DNA of 64,000 bases from Allocatelliglobosispora scoriae (GCF_014204945.1 NZ_JACHMN010000002.1:744001-808000); one strand, 5' to 3'; shown: positions 35,218 to 44,772, counted from the stretch's first letter. Made by a program: numbers and translations. Notes: generated by a model not told the origin, from the letters alone.

Positions 35218-38200
35218 GTGAATCGGGACGAGCTCATCCAGGCACTAAGGTTCCGCATCAGCCAGGTCAGTGCCCCGTACCGCACCGCCGAGGGCGTGCT
35301 GGACCCGGCCGGGCTGGTCGAGGCGGCAGAGCTCGCACGAACCGCCGGCCCGGACGACCGCGACGTGTTCTCCACCCTCGGCATGTACCACTGGATTCGG
35401 TACCGCCTCCTGCCGGCCGACGAGGCGGAGCCGGACCGCAGCGCGGCCGTACGCTGGTACGCGCGGATCTTCCCCGCAAGCCCCCACGACGTCCCCACCG
35501 ACCTGTACGCCTGGGTCGCCCCGATGGCCGAGCCGAATGGCGACGCCCCCGAGGACTGGAGCAACGAGGCGGCCGACCTCATGTCGGATCCCCGGACGTC
35601 ATCGCACCCGCAGGTCGTCGCCCGAGCGGTAAGCCTGCTCGAGCGTACGGTCGCGGCCGTCGCACCGGACCATCCGTACCGCGGCGAGTATCTGGCGAAT
35701 CTGTGCATGTCGGCGCGCAGCCTCTTCGAGCGCACCGGCGACCGGGACGCCGTCGACCGAGCTGTCGCCGCCGGACGAGCCTCCCTCGGCCTCGCCGCCA
35801 CGCCGGACGTCCGAGCCCGCTTCCTGTCCAATCTGGTGCACGCCCTCCAGCTCCGATACGAAGCAGGCGACGCCCCCGCCGACCTGGAGGAGGCCCTGCA
35901 GGCAGCCCGGGAGGCGGTCGCGCTTACCTCCGGTGCGGGGCCAGTCCAGGCGGTCCCGCTCGTGCGGCTCAGCGGCGTCCTCCAGCAGCGATTCCTGCTA
36001 CGACATGAGCCGGCCGACGTGGATGAAGCCGTCGACACCGCCGAGCGTGCCGTCCAGGCGGCCTCGGCCGAGGACCCGCGGATCATCGACTACCTGACGA
36101 ACCTGAGCCGGGCAATGGCACGGCGATTCGCCGAAACGCACGATCAGGAGGACATCGACACCGCGGCCGACCTCACCGCGCTCATCATCGAGACGGCCCA
36201 CGCCGACGACGCGGCGCGGGCCGACCTGCTGGCGAACCGGGCAATGATCCTGCACGGTCGGTTCGAGGACAGCCACGACCCCGCCGACATCGCCGAGGCG
36301 GTGGACCTCTACCGCGAGACGCTGACGCTGGTCGCTCTCGGCGAGCCGAAGGCGGCCGACTACCTGCGCGGTCTGGGTACCTGCCTGCGGGAGCGGGCGA
36401 GGTACGGCGGCGGCCACGCCGGTGATGATGTCGATGAATCGCTCCATGTCTGGCGGCTGCTGGTCGACGAGGATCGCACCGACGAACACCTGCTCCAACT
36501 CGGTCTGACCCTCTACGAGGCTTTCGAGCGAACCGACGACGCCGACAGGCTGGCCGAGGCCATCGACGTCCTGCGGGAGGCGACTGCAGGCGCGGCCCCG
36601 GAATTGGGCGCCCTCGGCCTTCTCGCGGGCGCGCTGGGCGAGCGCTTCCGGCGTACCGGTCTGGCAGAAGACCGCCAGGCGGGCCTGGCGGCCGCTCACC
36701 GCGCCGTCGAGCTGGCGGGCCCCGACTCCCGGCGGCGGGCCGACGCCCTGGACTCCCTCTCGATCTGCTTGAGGTACGTCTTCGGACGGGCCGGCGACGC
36801 CGCTGACATCGATGCCGCGGTGCTGGCCAGTAGGGAGGCCGTCGCCCTGGCGCCCGAGCGCGCGACCTACCTGTCGCACCTGAGCCTCAGCCTGAGCATG
36901 CGCTTCGGCCGAACCGGCGACCTGGCCGACATCGACGCCGCCGTGGAAGCCGGCCGGCGGGCGGTGGCGGCTGTCGGCGCACGCGACTTCCGCCGGGCCG
37001 GCCACCTGACCAACCTGTGCACCGCATTGGCGATGCGGCACGACCAGCGGGGCGGATTGCCTGATCTAGACGAGGCGGTCTCGGCGGCCCGCGCGGCAGC
37101 CGAGCTGACCCCGGTCGACCACCGTGATCACGCCATCCACCTGCACAACCTGGGCGACGTTCTGGACCGGCGCTTCCTTCAGACGGGGGCGAGCGAAGAC
37201 CTGGAGGAGGCAGTCCGGGCGGCTCACCAGACGATGGTGTTCACCGCACGCGACCATCCAGAGCGCGAGGCACGCCTATCGGTACTCAGCTCGGTCCTGC
37301 TCGAGCGCTCTGAACACCAGGGCGACCCCGATGACCTCGACGATGCGATCCTGGCTCTGCGGCTCGCCGTCGAGTCGACGACGCCAGCGCACCCTCGGCA
37401 TCGGCTGCGCCTGGTCAGCCTGGGCGCGACACTGCTCGCCCGTTACGGCCGAACCGGGACCGGATCTGACCTCGACGAGGCCATCCAGCTCACGGCGGCC
37501 GCGCACGGGGAAACGGAGGCGAGCGACCCCAACCTCCCGATGTACACCGGCATCCTCGCCAACTGCTTCGACTTCCGATTCATGCAGAACCGTCGGCGGG
37601 AGGACCTCGACGAGGCCATCCGCTTCGGCCGCGAAGCGACGAGCACGCTCGGCGAAGATCACCCGAAGCGAGCCGCCCTCCTCTACAACCTCGGCAGCCG
37701 ACTGGTCGACCGCATCGCCGCCGAGGTCCATCCCGAGCTCAAGGCGCAGGACGCCGACGAGGCGGTCGGCGCCTTCCGCGCCGGGACCCGCGCAGGCGGA
37801 TCGACGCCGGCGTCGCGCGTCCGCTGCGGACGGTCCTGGGCGGAGCTCGCGCCGACAGTCGACGGCTGGCCCGAGGCGGGCGGTGCCTGGCAGGAGGTGC
37901 TGGAACTGTTGCCCCTGCTCGTCCAGCACGGTCTTGGTCGAGCCGACCGCCAGCGCCACCTCGGCCTGGTCAGCGGGGCAGCCGCCGAAGCGGCCGCGGC
38001 CGCGATGGAACTCGGCGACACAGCCCTTGCCTGGTCGGCGCTGGAGCAGGCCCGCGGCGTGCTGCTGAGCCAGGCACTGGAGACGCGGACGGACACCGCG
38101 GAGCTGCACCAGACCCATCCGGAGCTGGCCGCCGAGGTCGACCGGCTCCGCGTGGTTCTCAACATGAGCGACCGCGAAGACCGGCCGGCGGCGGCGACGC

Positions 38201-39345
38201 GGCCGACTCGGCGCGACGCCGCCCGGGACTGGCAGCGGTTGCTGGCAGAGGTCCGCGAGCGGCCGGGCTTCGAGCGGTTCGCGCTGCCGCCGACGATCGC
38301 AGAACTCAGCGAGGCCGTCGGCGACGGCGTGGTCGTGGCCGTCAACGTCGCACGCAGACGGTCCGACGCCCTCGTCCTCAGCCGGACAAAGGCCACGACG
38401 ATCCCGCTGCCCGGCCTGTCGTACGCCGACGCCGCTGACTTCGCCGCCCGATTCATGTCGGCGGCACATGCACCGACGATGCCGGCCGGGCCGCACCTGT
38501 CCGCAGTGCTGGCCTGGATGTGGGACACCATCGCCGAGCCGGTCCTCGACCACCTGGGCTGGAGCGCTCCGCCACGTCCCGGTGACCCGCCGCGCCGCGT
38601 CTGGTGGATACCGACCGGCCCGCTCGCGGCGCTACCGTTGCACGCCGCAGGCCACCACGATCCGCGGCAGCCCGATTCCGCCGGGCGGACGGTGCTGGAT
38701 CGTGTCGTCTCCTCGTACGCACCGACTGTTCGCGCCGTCCACCGCGCCGCCCGTGCCCGCGTCGACCGGCCCGGAGAGACGCTCGTCGTCGGGATCGACA
38801 CGGTGCCCGGGCACCGGCCGCTGACGAAGGCGGTCGAGGAAGGGCGGCTGGTGCACCGGACGCTCCGAGGCGGCCCTGCCCCGCTGTTCAACGAGGCCGC
38901 CAGCCGTGATGCCGTACTGGACGCGTTACCGCGCACCGATCTCGCGCACTTCGCATGCCATGCTGCGGCGGGCGAGGACCCCGCGGACAGCCATCTGGTT
39001 CTGCACGACGGGCCGTTGACCGTGCGGGAGCTGTCCGGGCTGCAGCTCCCGACGGGGCACCTGGCGTACCTGTCGGCGTGCACGACCGCCTTCGGCGGCG
39101 TCGAGCTGGCCGACGAGTCCATCCACATCGCCTCGGCCTTCCAGCTGGCAGGATTCCGCCACGTCGTCGGTACGTTATGGCCCATCGCCGACACCGTCGC
39201 CCTCGACTTCGCTCGGCACATCTACGGGGGCCTGCACCGACCCGACGACGCGGCGCATGCCGTCCACGCGGCGGTCCATGCCGTCCGGGCGGCGTACCCG
39301 GCGCATCCGCAGTTGTGGGCTTCGCACGTCCACATAGGTCCGTGA
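35218..39345 (+). CDS. TPR-CHAT domain caspase-like protease
   Basis: 1375 residues, cytosolic. Residues about 100-950 consist of tandem tetratricopeptide-like helical repeats of about 40 residues, with recurring D-ID-AV and AR-L-NL patterns. The C-terminal 300 residues are a CHAT domain: DHLGW...VWWIPTGPLAALPLHAAG, catalytic His1248 in HFACHAA and Cys1288 in LSACTTAF, then ASAFQLAGFRHVVGTLW. The His-Cys dyad of the caspase-like clan is intact. Such proteins act as proteases in signalling or defence; the target is unknown. GTG 35218 has GGAGG 9 bases upstream. Its final 46 codons lie in a 284-bp tandem duplication. Confidence 0.88.
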   Translation: MNRDELIQALRFRISQVSAPYRTAEGVLDPAGLVEAAELARTAGPDDRDVFSTLGMYHWIRYRLLPADEAEPDRSAAVRWYARIFPASPHDVPTDLYAWVAPMAEPNGDAPEDWSNEAADLMSDPRTSSHPQVVARAVSLLERTVAAVAPDHPYRGEYLANLCMSARSLFERTGDRDAVDRAVAAGRASLGLAATPDVRARFLSNLVHALQLRYEAGDAPADLEEALQAAREAVALTSGAGPVQAVPLVRLSGVLQQRFLLRHEPADVDEAVDTAERAVQAASAEDPRIIDYLTNLSRAMARRFAETHDQEDIDTAADLTALIIETAHADDAARADLLANRAMILHGRFEDSHDPADIAEAVDLYRETLTLVALGEPKAADYLRGLGTCLRERARYGGGHAGDDVDESLHVWRLLVDEDRTDEHLLQLGLTLYEAFERTDDADRLAEAIDVLREATAGAAPELGALGLLAGALGERFRRTGLAEDRQAGLAAAHRAVELAGPDSRRRADALDSLSICLRYVFGRAGDAADIDAAVLASREAVALAPERATYLSHLSLSLSMRFGRTGDLADIDAAVEAGRRAVAAVGARDFRRAGHLTNLCTALAMRHDQRGGLPDLDEAVSAARAAAELTPVDHRDHAIHLHNLGDVLDRRFLQTGASEDLEEAVRAAHQTMVFTARDHPEREARLSVLSSVLLERSEHQGDPDDLDDAILALRLAVESTTPAHPRHRLRLVSLGATLLARYGRTGTGSDLDEAIQLTAAAHGETEASDPNLPMYTGILANCFDFRFMQNRRREDLDEAIRFGREATSTLGEDHPKRAALLYNLGSRLVDRIAAEVHPELKAQDADEAVGAFRAGTRAGGSTPASRVRCGRSWAELAPTVDGWPEAGGAWQEVLELLPLLVQHGLGRADRQRHLGLVSGAAAEAAAAAMELGDTALAWSALEQARGVLLSQALETRTDTAELHQTHPELAAEVDRLRVVLNMSDREDRPAAATRPTRRDAARDWQRLLAEVRERPGFERFALPPTIAELSEAVGDGVVVAVNVARRRSDALVLSRTKATTIPLPGLSYADAADFAARFMSAAHAPTMPAGPHLSAVLAWMWDTIAEPVLDHLGWSAPPRPGDPPRRVWWIPTGPLAALPLHAAGHHDPRQPDSAGRTVLDRVVSSYAPTVRAVHRAARARVDRPGETLVVGIDTVPGHRPLTKAVEEGRLVHRTLRGGPAPLFNEAASRDAVLDALPRTDLAHFACHAAAGEDPADSHLVLHDGPLTVRELSGLQLPTGHLAYLSACTTAFGGVELADESIHIASAFQLAGFRHVVGTLWPIADTVALDFARHIYGGLHRPDDAAHAVHAAVHAVRAAYPAHPQLWASHVHIGP

Positions 39346-39491
39346 CCGTCGGAGCGACGCAGGTCCGAGTCACGTCCACGGGCTCGATCCGGTCTTCGGG
39401 ACCCGATACGGCGATGGCCGCACGTCGACCGTTGAGCCGACTGGGTCAACCGCAACCCATACCGCCGATCCCAGGACGTGCGCTCGTCCGG
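39208..39491 (+). repeat. 284-bp tandem duplication, copy 1
   Basis: Copy 1 contains the last 46 codons and stop of the CHAT gene plus about 146 bases after it. Comparing it base by base with copy 2 (39492-39775) shows no difference. As 284 is not a multiple of three, copy 2 carries a detached gene tail in another frame. A perfect, adjacent copy suggests a recent event or an assembly artefact. Confidence 0.95.
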
Positions 39492-39775
39492 TTCGCTCGG
39501 CACATCTACGGGGGCCTGCACCGACCCGACGACGCGGCGCATGCCGTCCACGCGGCGGTCCATGCCGTCCGGGCGGCGTACCCGGCGCATCCGCAGTTGT
39601 GGGCTTCGCACGTCCACATAGGTCCGTGACCGTCGGAGCGACGCAGGTCCGAGTCACGTCCACGGGCTCGATCCGGTCTTCGGGACCCGATACGGCGATG
39701 GCCGCACGTCGACCGTTGAGCCGACTGGGTCAACCGCAACCCATACCGCCGATCCCAGGACGTGCGCTCGTCCGG
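39492..39775 (+). repeat. 284-bp tandem duplication, copy 2
   Basis: Exact repeat of 39208-39491, immediately adjacent. It carries a non-translated copy of the CHAT gene's 3' end, ending at 39627 in the original frame. Confidence 0.95.
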
Positions 39776-39828
39776 CAAGTCACATCGCCTAAGCCATCCT
39801 AGGATAGATGGCTGCTTGCTCGCGGAGA

Positions 39829-39863
39829 CCGCCTGCCTCGGCGCCGTACGCCGAGGCAGGCGG
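39829..39863. terminator. hairpin terminator after the sigma-factor gene
   Basis: A perfect 15-bp inverted repeat (39829-39843 with 39849-39863) with a 5-base loop lies 8 bases beyond the stop of the minus-strand sigma-factor gene. It would end that transcript. Confidence 0.75.
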
Positions 39864-39870
39864 GCGTGGC

Positions 39871-40752
39871 TCAGTCGAAGATCGCGATGTCCAGGTCGGT
39901 GAGCTGCTGCGGGTCGGCGGTGAGGTGGATGCCGGTGATCCGGCCGTCGGCGACGGTGAAGGAGAGCGCGACACGGACCTTGCCGCGGGGGGCCCAGACG
40001 GCGCCGACGATGCCGTCGAGCAGCGCGACGCGGGCATCGCGGGCCTTGCCGTTCCAGTAGTCGGCGAGCGTCGACGCGCCGTGGATCTCGGCGGCCGAGC
40101 CCAGCCGCACCGCGGCGGCGTCGGAACGCATCACCACGTCCGGGTCGAGCACGGTCAGCAGCGCCTCGAAGCGGCCTTCACGGGCGGCCGACAGGAACGC
40201 CTCGACGACCTCGCGGCGGCGGGCCTGGTCCTCGACGGCACCGTCGGGTGCCTGGCCCTGAACCCGGCGGCGGGCGCGGCTGGCCAACTGCCGGGCGGCG
40301 TCGGGCGACTTGCCGATGACGGGCGCCACCTCGTCGAACGGCACCGCGAACATGTCGTGCAGCACGAACGCCAGCCGCTCGGCGGGAGACAGGGTGTCCA
40401 GCACGACCATCAGGGCCAGCCCCACCGAGTCGGCCAGCAGCGTCTCCTGCTCGGGATCGGTCCCCGCGACCGTGGCTGCGGGTGCGAGGCCGTCGTCCAC
40501 CCGGTCGTCGAGGAAGTCCTCGCGCCGGGTGCTGCGCGAACGCAGCATGTCCAGGCAGATCCGGCCGACGACGGTGGTCAGCCAGCCGCTGAGGTTGCCG
40601 ACCTCGGCGACGTCGGTCCGGCTCAGCCGCAGCCAGGCCTCCTGCACGGCGTCGTCGGCCTCGGCCGACGAGCCGAGCATGCGCAGCGCCACCGCGCGCA
40701 GCCGTCCACGGTCCTGCTCGAAGCGCTCGGCCAGCCCGTCCTGATCCCGCAT
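39871..40752 (-). CDS. SigJ-type ECF sigma factor with SnoaL-like C-terminal domain
   Basis: 293 residues. Region 2 (AVALRMLGSSAEADDAVQEAWLRL) and region 4 (LDTLSPAERLAFVLHDMFAVPFDEVAPVIGKSPDAARQLASRARRRV) are typical of sigma-70 family ECF factors. Residues about 185-293 form a SnoaL/NTF2-like domain, the layout of the SigJ (ECF41) group. In that group the C-terminal domain modulates activity. The ATG at 40752 is favoured by an AGGAGAGG site and lacks an adjacent anti-sigma gene. It is divergent from a CMD-family gene, the usual ECF41 partner, whose promoter it probably drives. Confidence 0.88.
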   Translation of the reverse strand: MRDQDGLAERFEQDRGRLRAVALRMLGSSAEADDAVQEAWLRLSRTDVAEVGNLSGWLTTVVGRICLDMLRSRSTRREDFLDDRVDDGLAPAATVAGTDPEQETLLADSVGLALMVVLDTLSPAERLAFVLHDMFAVPFDEVAPVIGKSPDAARQLASRARRRVQGQAPDGAVEDQARRREVVEAFLSAAREGRFEALLTVLDPDVVMRSDAAAVRLGSAAEIHGASTLADYWNGKARDARVALLDGIVGAVWAPRGKVRVALSFTVADGRITGIHLTADPQQLTDLDIAIFD

Positions 40753-40899
40753 ACCTCTCCTACCTCCCCGAATCACCATCAAATGTGATGCAGGCCACAT
40801 CTGTCACATCTCTTGGAAGCGGCCCGTCATACCGATGACGAACGAGATCGGGCCGATGTGACAGGCCCGGTGAATCCCAAGATCCTAATGGAGGATGCC
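40753..40899. promoter_or_regulatory. divergent promoter region of the SigJ/CMD pair
   Basis: This 147-bp interval separates the divergent genes and holds an AT-richer stretch near 40770-40815 with a repeated CACATCT. ECF41 factors usually act on a promoter with a TGTCACA-like -35 element; TGTCACATC occurs at 40802-40810, a plausible candidate. No -10 was identified. Confidence 0.5.
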
Positions 40900-41352
40900 G
40901 TGCAGGCACGCATGAACAACCCCGCAGCTCTGCTCCCCGAGGCCGTGAAGGGCATCAACCTGCTCTACAAGGCCGCGCACTCGGCCGGGCTGGCCAAGTC
41001 GACACTGGAGCTGGTCCACCTGCGCGCCAGCCAGATCAACGGCTGCAGCGCCTGCGTCGACTCCGGCGCCCGGTCGATGCGCGCCTCCGGCGAGACCGAC
41101 GAGCGCCTGTTCGCCGTCGCCGCCTGGCGCGAGACCGACTACTTCACCGACGCCGAACGGGCCGCACTCGAACTCGCCGAGGCCGCCACCCGCCTGGCCG
41201 ACCGGCCGGACCCGGTGCCCGACCACATCTGGGAGGCCGCGGCCAAGCACTTCAGCGAGTCCGAGCTCGCGGCGCTGGTGCTGTGGATCGCGACGACCAA
41301 CTTCTTCAACCGCATCAACGCCACCACCCGGCAGCCCGCCGGGCAGAACTGA
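40900..41352 (+). CDS. carboxymuconolactone decarboxylase (AhpD-like) family protein
   Basis: 150 residues with the all-helical AhpD-like fold: QARMNNPAALLPEAVKGI start, then the redox-type motif CSAC at INGCSACVDSGA and ALVLWIATTNFFNRIN. The CxxC pair suggests peroxidase or disulfide chemistry, as in alkylhydroperoxidase-like proteins. The partner pattern with a SigJ (ECF41) sigma factor, transcribed divergently, is well known in actinobacteria. GTG 40900 is chosen for the GGAGG five bases upstream; ATG 40888 and ATG 40912 are alternatives. Stand-alone transcript ending in a hairpin. Confidence 0.88.
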   Translation: MQARMNNPAALLPEAVKGINLLYKAAHSAGLAKSTLELVHLRASQINGCSACVDSGARSMRASGETDERLFAVAAWRETDYFTDAERAALELAEAATRLADRPDPVPDHIWEAAAKHFSESELAALVLWIATTNFFNRINATTRQPAGQN

Positions 41353-41365
41353 GGCTGACCGGCGG

Positions 41366-41390
41366 CGGGCCCGCCGTCAGGGCGGGCCCG
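41366..41390 (+). terminator. hairpin terminator after the AhpD-like gene
   Basis: A 10-bp GC-only stem (41366-41375 with 41381-41390) around a GTCAG loop begins 14 bases after the stop. It can be extended at the base. Confidence 0.65.
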
Positions 41391-41508
41391 GCCGGAAACC
41401 GGGCCGCCGTCGGCAGTCGGCCCGCAGGCCCGCGCGCCGCGGCGGCCGCCTGTACGCGCGGCCACGGCTACGCAGGCGGTTCGCCGGGCAGGGCGTTCGC
41501 GGCCGGGA

Positions 41509-41970
41509 TCAGCCGAGGACGACGCCGCCGATGTCGGCGCCGGGCGGCAGGTCGCGGATCTGCCGATGCAGCTGGCCGGTGATGTTGACGGCCAGGACGA
41601 AGTCGTAGACCTCGATCGCGCCGACGCTGACGCGGCCGGTGAAGATGGGCGGCGGAAGGAACGTGTAGACCTGGCCGGGACCGAGGATCAGGCCGCGGTC
41701 GGCGGCTGCCTGCGCGAGCGGCCCGGCGAGGTAGCGGTTCTCGCCTGCCGGGGTGCCCAGTTCGGCGGCGAGCGCAGCGGGGCGGTCCCAGAGCATGCCG
41801 AGGGAGCCCTCGACGGTGTCGAGGAACCAGCAGCCGTCGGCGGACTGGAGGAAGACGTCACCGAAGAGGTTGGTGAACAGCGGCGTCTTGCCGGTCAGGT
41901 CGAGGAAGGTCCACGAGTCGAGGGCCCGGGCATAGGCATCGTCGGAGAACGTCGCGGTCAGCGGCAGCAC
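41509..41970 (-). CDS. DUF1851/Tdi1-like protein
   Basis: 153 residues, cytosolic. It matches DUF1851 (T6SS immunity protein Tdi1 C-terminal-like) proteins: FTNLFGDVFLQSADGCWFLDTVEGSL near residues 30-60 and LILGPGQVYTFLPPPIFTG near 100-115. The family is found in immunity and toxin-neutralising contexts and also alone. Start GTG 41970 lacks a strong ribosome site, so the true start may be further upstream. It lies between the CMD hairpin and a TPR pseudogene; no toxin gene is adjacent. Confidence 0.7.
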   Translation of the reverse strand: MLPLTATFSDDAYARALDSWTFLDLTGKTPLFTNLFGDVFLQSADGCWFLDTVEGSLGMLWDRPAALAAELGTPAGENRYLAGPLAQAAADRGLILGPGQVYTFLPPPIFTGRVSVGAIEVYDFVLAVNITGQLHRQIRDLPPGADIGGVVLG

Positions 41971-42039
41971 CGCGCCAGTATGCGCCCCGACGGCGGGGAC
42001 GGTGGAACCCGCTGCTAAACCCGTCCGAGCCCGCTCCGG

Positions 42040-42600
42040 CTACCACCAGGCCAGAAGCCGCGGCTCCGGTTCCGCCTCCAGCCGCGAGGTGAGGTACCGG
42101 CGGAGCGCCCGCAGCCCGGCGGTGTCGGGCAGACCCATCCGGTCGAAGGCGGCCAGCACCGAGGCGAGCTCCACCGTCACGCCGCTGTCGCCGTCGAGGA
42201 TCCGGCAGTACGCCGTCCCGCGCCTGGCCAACGCCGACTCCAACGGGCTCTTCGCCGCCTCCGCGCGTGCGTCAGAGCCTCCTGGAAAGCGGCGCGGGCG
42301 GCCGCCACGGAGCCCCTGGCGAGGTGGACCGCGCCGAGGTTGCTGTGGACCTCGGCCTGTCCGAGCGCGTACCCGGCCGCCCGGTGGAGGGCGAGCGCCG
42401 CGTGCGGGCCTGCGCCGCCGCCGCGTGATCGCCGGTCCGCAGGTGCAGTGTGCCGAGGAAGTTGTGGGCGTTTGCCGCGCCGGGCTGGTAGCCGGCGTCC
42501 CTGGTGCAGGTCCAGGGCCGCGCTCAGCGACACGGCTGCCCGGTCGAAGTGGCCGGTGCGCTGGTCGACGTCACCGGCACATGTGTGGGCGACGACCCTT
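42040..42600 (-). pseudogene. decayed TPR protein (AfsR/SARP-type C-terminus) with frameshifts
   Basis: TPR coding sequence is split over minus-strand frames. One frame gives FDRAAVSLSAALDLHQ, and after a one-base shift the next gives DAGYQPGAANAHNFLGTLHL. The first frame resumes with SNLGAVHLARGSVAAARAAF, and another shift gives EAAKSPLESALARRGTAY and the end RALRRYLTSRL. At least three frameshifts are needed to join the segments, so it cannot encode an intact protein. The segments fit the C-terminal TPR half of an NB-ARC/TPR regulator. No helix-turn-helix or NTPase part was seen, so it is also truncated. Confidence 0.75.
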
Positions 42601-42818
42601 CCCGCATCGACAGCGTGGACTACCAGCGCGGCATCAGCCAGGGCCAGGCACGCCAGTTCGAGGCCGACCTCATCTTCCAGGCGATACGCCGCGGTGATCT
42701 GTGCTTGTCCTGCGGCGGCTCCGAAGCATCGATCGGCCATGCCTCCGACTGCTGGTACGACCAGCCCCCACCGGTTCCCCGCGACTTCGACGAGCCACTG
42801 GCACCGCCCACGCGGTAG
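42504..42818 (+). CDS. unidentified small open frame, possible gene fragment
   Basis: 104 codons with plausible codon bias in the second half (DYQRGISQGQARQFEADLIFQAIRRGDLCLSCGG). It contains a Cys-x-x-Cys and a late Cys. No family, poor start signal, and it overlaps the TPR pseudogene. Could be a fragment of a lost gene or chance. Confidence 0.3.
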   Translation: MQVQGRAQRHGCPVEVAGALVDVTGTCVGDDPSRIDSVDYQRGISQGQARQFEADLIFQAIRRGDLCLSCGGSEASIGHASDCWYDQPPPVPRDFDEPLAPPTR

Positions 42819-42864
42819 CGCCGAGGTGGACGGACCGGTGGTGGAGCCGGCGTCGACGTCGCGG

Positions 42865-43425
42865 TCAGTTCGGGTAGACGTGGCAGGCGACGCCCTCGTC
42901 CACGTATCCGAGCCTGGCGACCGCAGTGTCCCGCTCGGCTGCCGAGGCGGTGTAGAAATGGTCCATGCTGCTCGGGTTGTACACGCGCAGCAGCGGCGCG
43001 GTGCCCGCCCCGGCCGTCGCGAACACATGGCAGGCGATGCCCTCGTCCACGTAGCCGAACCTGGCGACCGCGGTGTCCCGCTCGGTGACCGAGGCAGTGT
43101 AGAGGTGGTCCCCGGAGTCCGGGTTGTACAACCGCAGCAGCGGTGTGGTGCCCGTGGCCGCCGTCGCGGACACGTGGCCCGCGACGCCCTCGTCCGTGTA
43201 GCCGAACCTGGCGACCGCGGTATCCCGCTCGGTGACTGAGGTGGTGTAGAGGTGGTCCCCGGAGTCCGGGTTGTACAACCGCAGCAGTGCCGTCGAGGTG
43301 GCTCTCGTCGCCGGTGGTGCGCCGTGGGGCGACGCCTGAGTGTCAGCGGCGGCCGGCTCCCCGGACGGTTCAGACCCCATCGCCGAGCTCACGCGTGGCT
43401 TCGACGGATACGGCACCGAGGGCAT
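42865..43425 (-). CDS. DUF5648-like triple-repeat protein
   Basis: 186 residues. After an about 45-residue Pro/Ala-rich head come three roughly 42-residue repeats (LLRLYNPDSGDHLYT.. then RDTAVARFGYTDEGVAGHV, and two more), the last ending with HVYPN. This matches the DUF5648 pattern (YNP..GDHLYT...AERDxAV..GY..EG..). Such modules appear in exported proteins, yet no signal peptide is visible here, so localisation is open. ATG 43425 has GGAGGAG 6 bases upstream. Divergent from the DUF1152 gene. Confidence 0.75.
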   Translation of the reverse strand: MPSVPYPSKPRVSSAMGSEPSGEPAAADTQASPHGAPPATRATSTALLRLYNPDSGDHLYTTSVTERDTAVARFGYTDEGVAGHVSATAATGTTPLLRLYNPDSGDHLYTASVTERDTAVARFGYVDEGIACHVFATAGAGTAPLLRVYNPSSMDHFYTASAAERDTAVARLGYVDEGVACHVYPN

Positions 43426-43624
43426 GACTTCTCCTCCACATCGCACTGCATTCACCGTCATACATACGCGAGTGGCCGGGTACCGGCAACGGCTCCCCGG
43501 TTCGAATCTGCTGCCGTGCGGCGGCCGAGTCGTCCGCGGCCCTGGGACCCGAGCACCAACCCGGCGCGTATGCGGGCGGTGTAGCTTGCTGGTGCGTACG
43601 GTGACGGCCGTCCTGGGAGGCCAC

Positions 43625-44575
43625 ATGCAGCGACCCGCGATCTTCTCCGCGCTCGACCCGTGCCGGCGTGTCCTGATCGCGGGCGCGGGCGGCGGCTTCG
43701 ACGTCTACGCCGGCCTCCCCCTCGCCCTCGCCCTGATGAGCGGCGACAGGCAGGTGTACCTGGCCAACCTGTCGTTCTCCGAACTGCACCTTCTCGACCT
43801 CGACGTCTGGCTCGACCAGGACATCGCCGCGATCACGCCGGCCACCACCGGCCTGGACGGCTACTTCCCGGAACGCTCCCTCGCCGTCTGGCTCGCCGCC
43901 CACGACCTACCAGCCACCGTGTACGCGTTCCCGCAGACCGGCGTGCAACCACTGCGCACCGCGTACCGGACCCTGACCGGCAGCCTCGGCATCGACGCCG
44001 TCGTGCTCGTCGACGGCGGCACCGACATCCTCATGCGCGGCGACGAATCCGGCCTCGGCACGCCCGTCGAGGACATGACCAGCCTCGCCGCAGTCGCCGG
44101 ACTCCCCCACATCCCCGTACGGCTCGTCGCCTGCCTCGGCTTCGGCATCGACGCCTACCACGGCGTCAACCACGTTCAGGTACTCGAGAACATCGCCGAC
44201 CTCGACCGCGAAGGCGCCTACCTCGGAGCCTTCTCCATCCCGAGCCGCTCGCAGGAGGCCGAGCTCTACCGCGACGCCGTCGCGCACGCCCAGGCCGCGA
44301 CGCCGCTACGGCCGAGCATCGTCAACGGGCAGATCGCCGCCGCGCTCGACGGACGCCACGGCGACATCCGCTTCACCCGCCGCACCGCCGACAGCAAGCT
44401 GTTCGTCAACCCGCTCATGGGCCTGTACTTCACCTTCGACCTCGCCGGCCTCGCCCAGCAGAACCTCTACCTCGACCTGATCGACGACACGATCGGCATG
44501 AACCAGGTCGCCGGCCGCATCGAAGCGTTCCGCCACCAGACATCCACCCGCGTGCCCCGCGCCTACCCGCACTGA
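43625..44575 (+). CDS. DUF1152 family protein
   Basis: 316 residues, cytosolic. A glycine-rich start (RVLIAGAGGGFDVYAGLPLALAL) suggests a nucleotide- or cofactor-binding Rossmann-like element. IDAVVLVDGGTDILMRGDE and FGIDAYHGVNHVQVLENIADLD are typical of DUF1152 proteins. No experimental role is known to me. ATG 43625 has GGGAGG 4 bases upstream. It reads alone; the aldo/keto reductase starts 198 bases later. Confidence 0.8.
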   Translation: MQRPAIFSALDPCRRVLIAGAGGGFDVYAGLPLALALMSGDRQVYLANLSFSELHLLDLDVWLDQDIAAITPATTGLDGYFPERSLAVWLAAHDLPATVYAFPQTGVQPLRTAYRTLTGSLGIDAVVLVDGGTDILMRGDESGLGTPVEDMTSLAAVAGLPHIPVRLVACLGFGIDAYHGVNHVQVLENIADLDREGAYLGAFSIPSRSQEAELYRDAVAHAQAATPLRPSIVNGQIAAALDGRHGDIRFTRRTADSKLFVNPLMGLYFTFDLAGLAQQNLYLDLIDDTIGMNQVAGRIEAFRHQTSTRVPRAYPH

Positions 44576-44772
44576 GCCGGCGACCCGGGCGGCTACCGCA
44601 CGCCCGAACGCCTCAGCCGCGGCGGCGGCTCGCGGTCCTCGACGAGGTGATCGTCGTAGGCGCGTCCTCGTGCCGTTCCAGCCCGGCACCACGTCGCCAG
44701 ACCTGCTACCGCCGAGCCGGTGAGCTGCTGGGAGCATGAGGACCTCAGCCCTGGATGTTTGGAGGCGCAACG

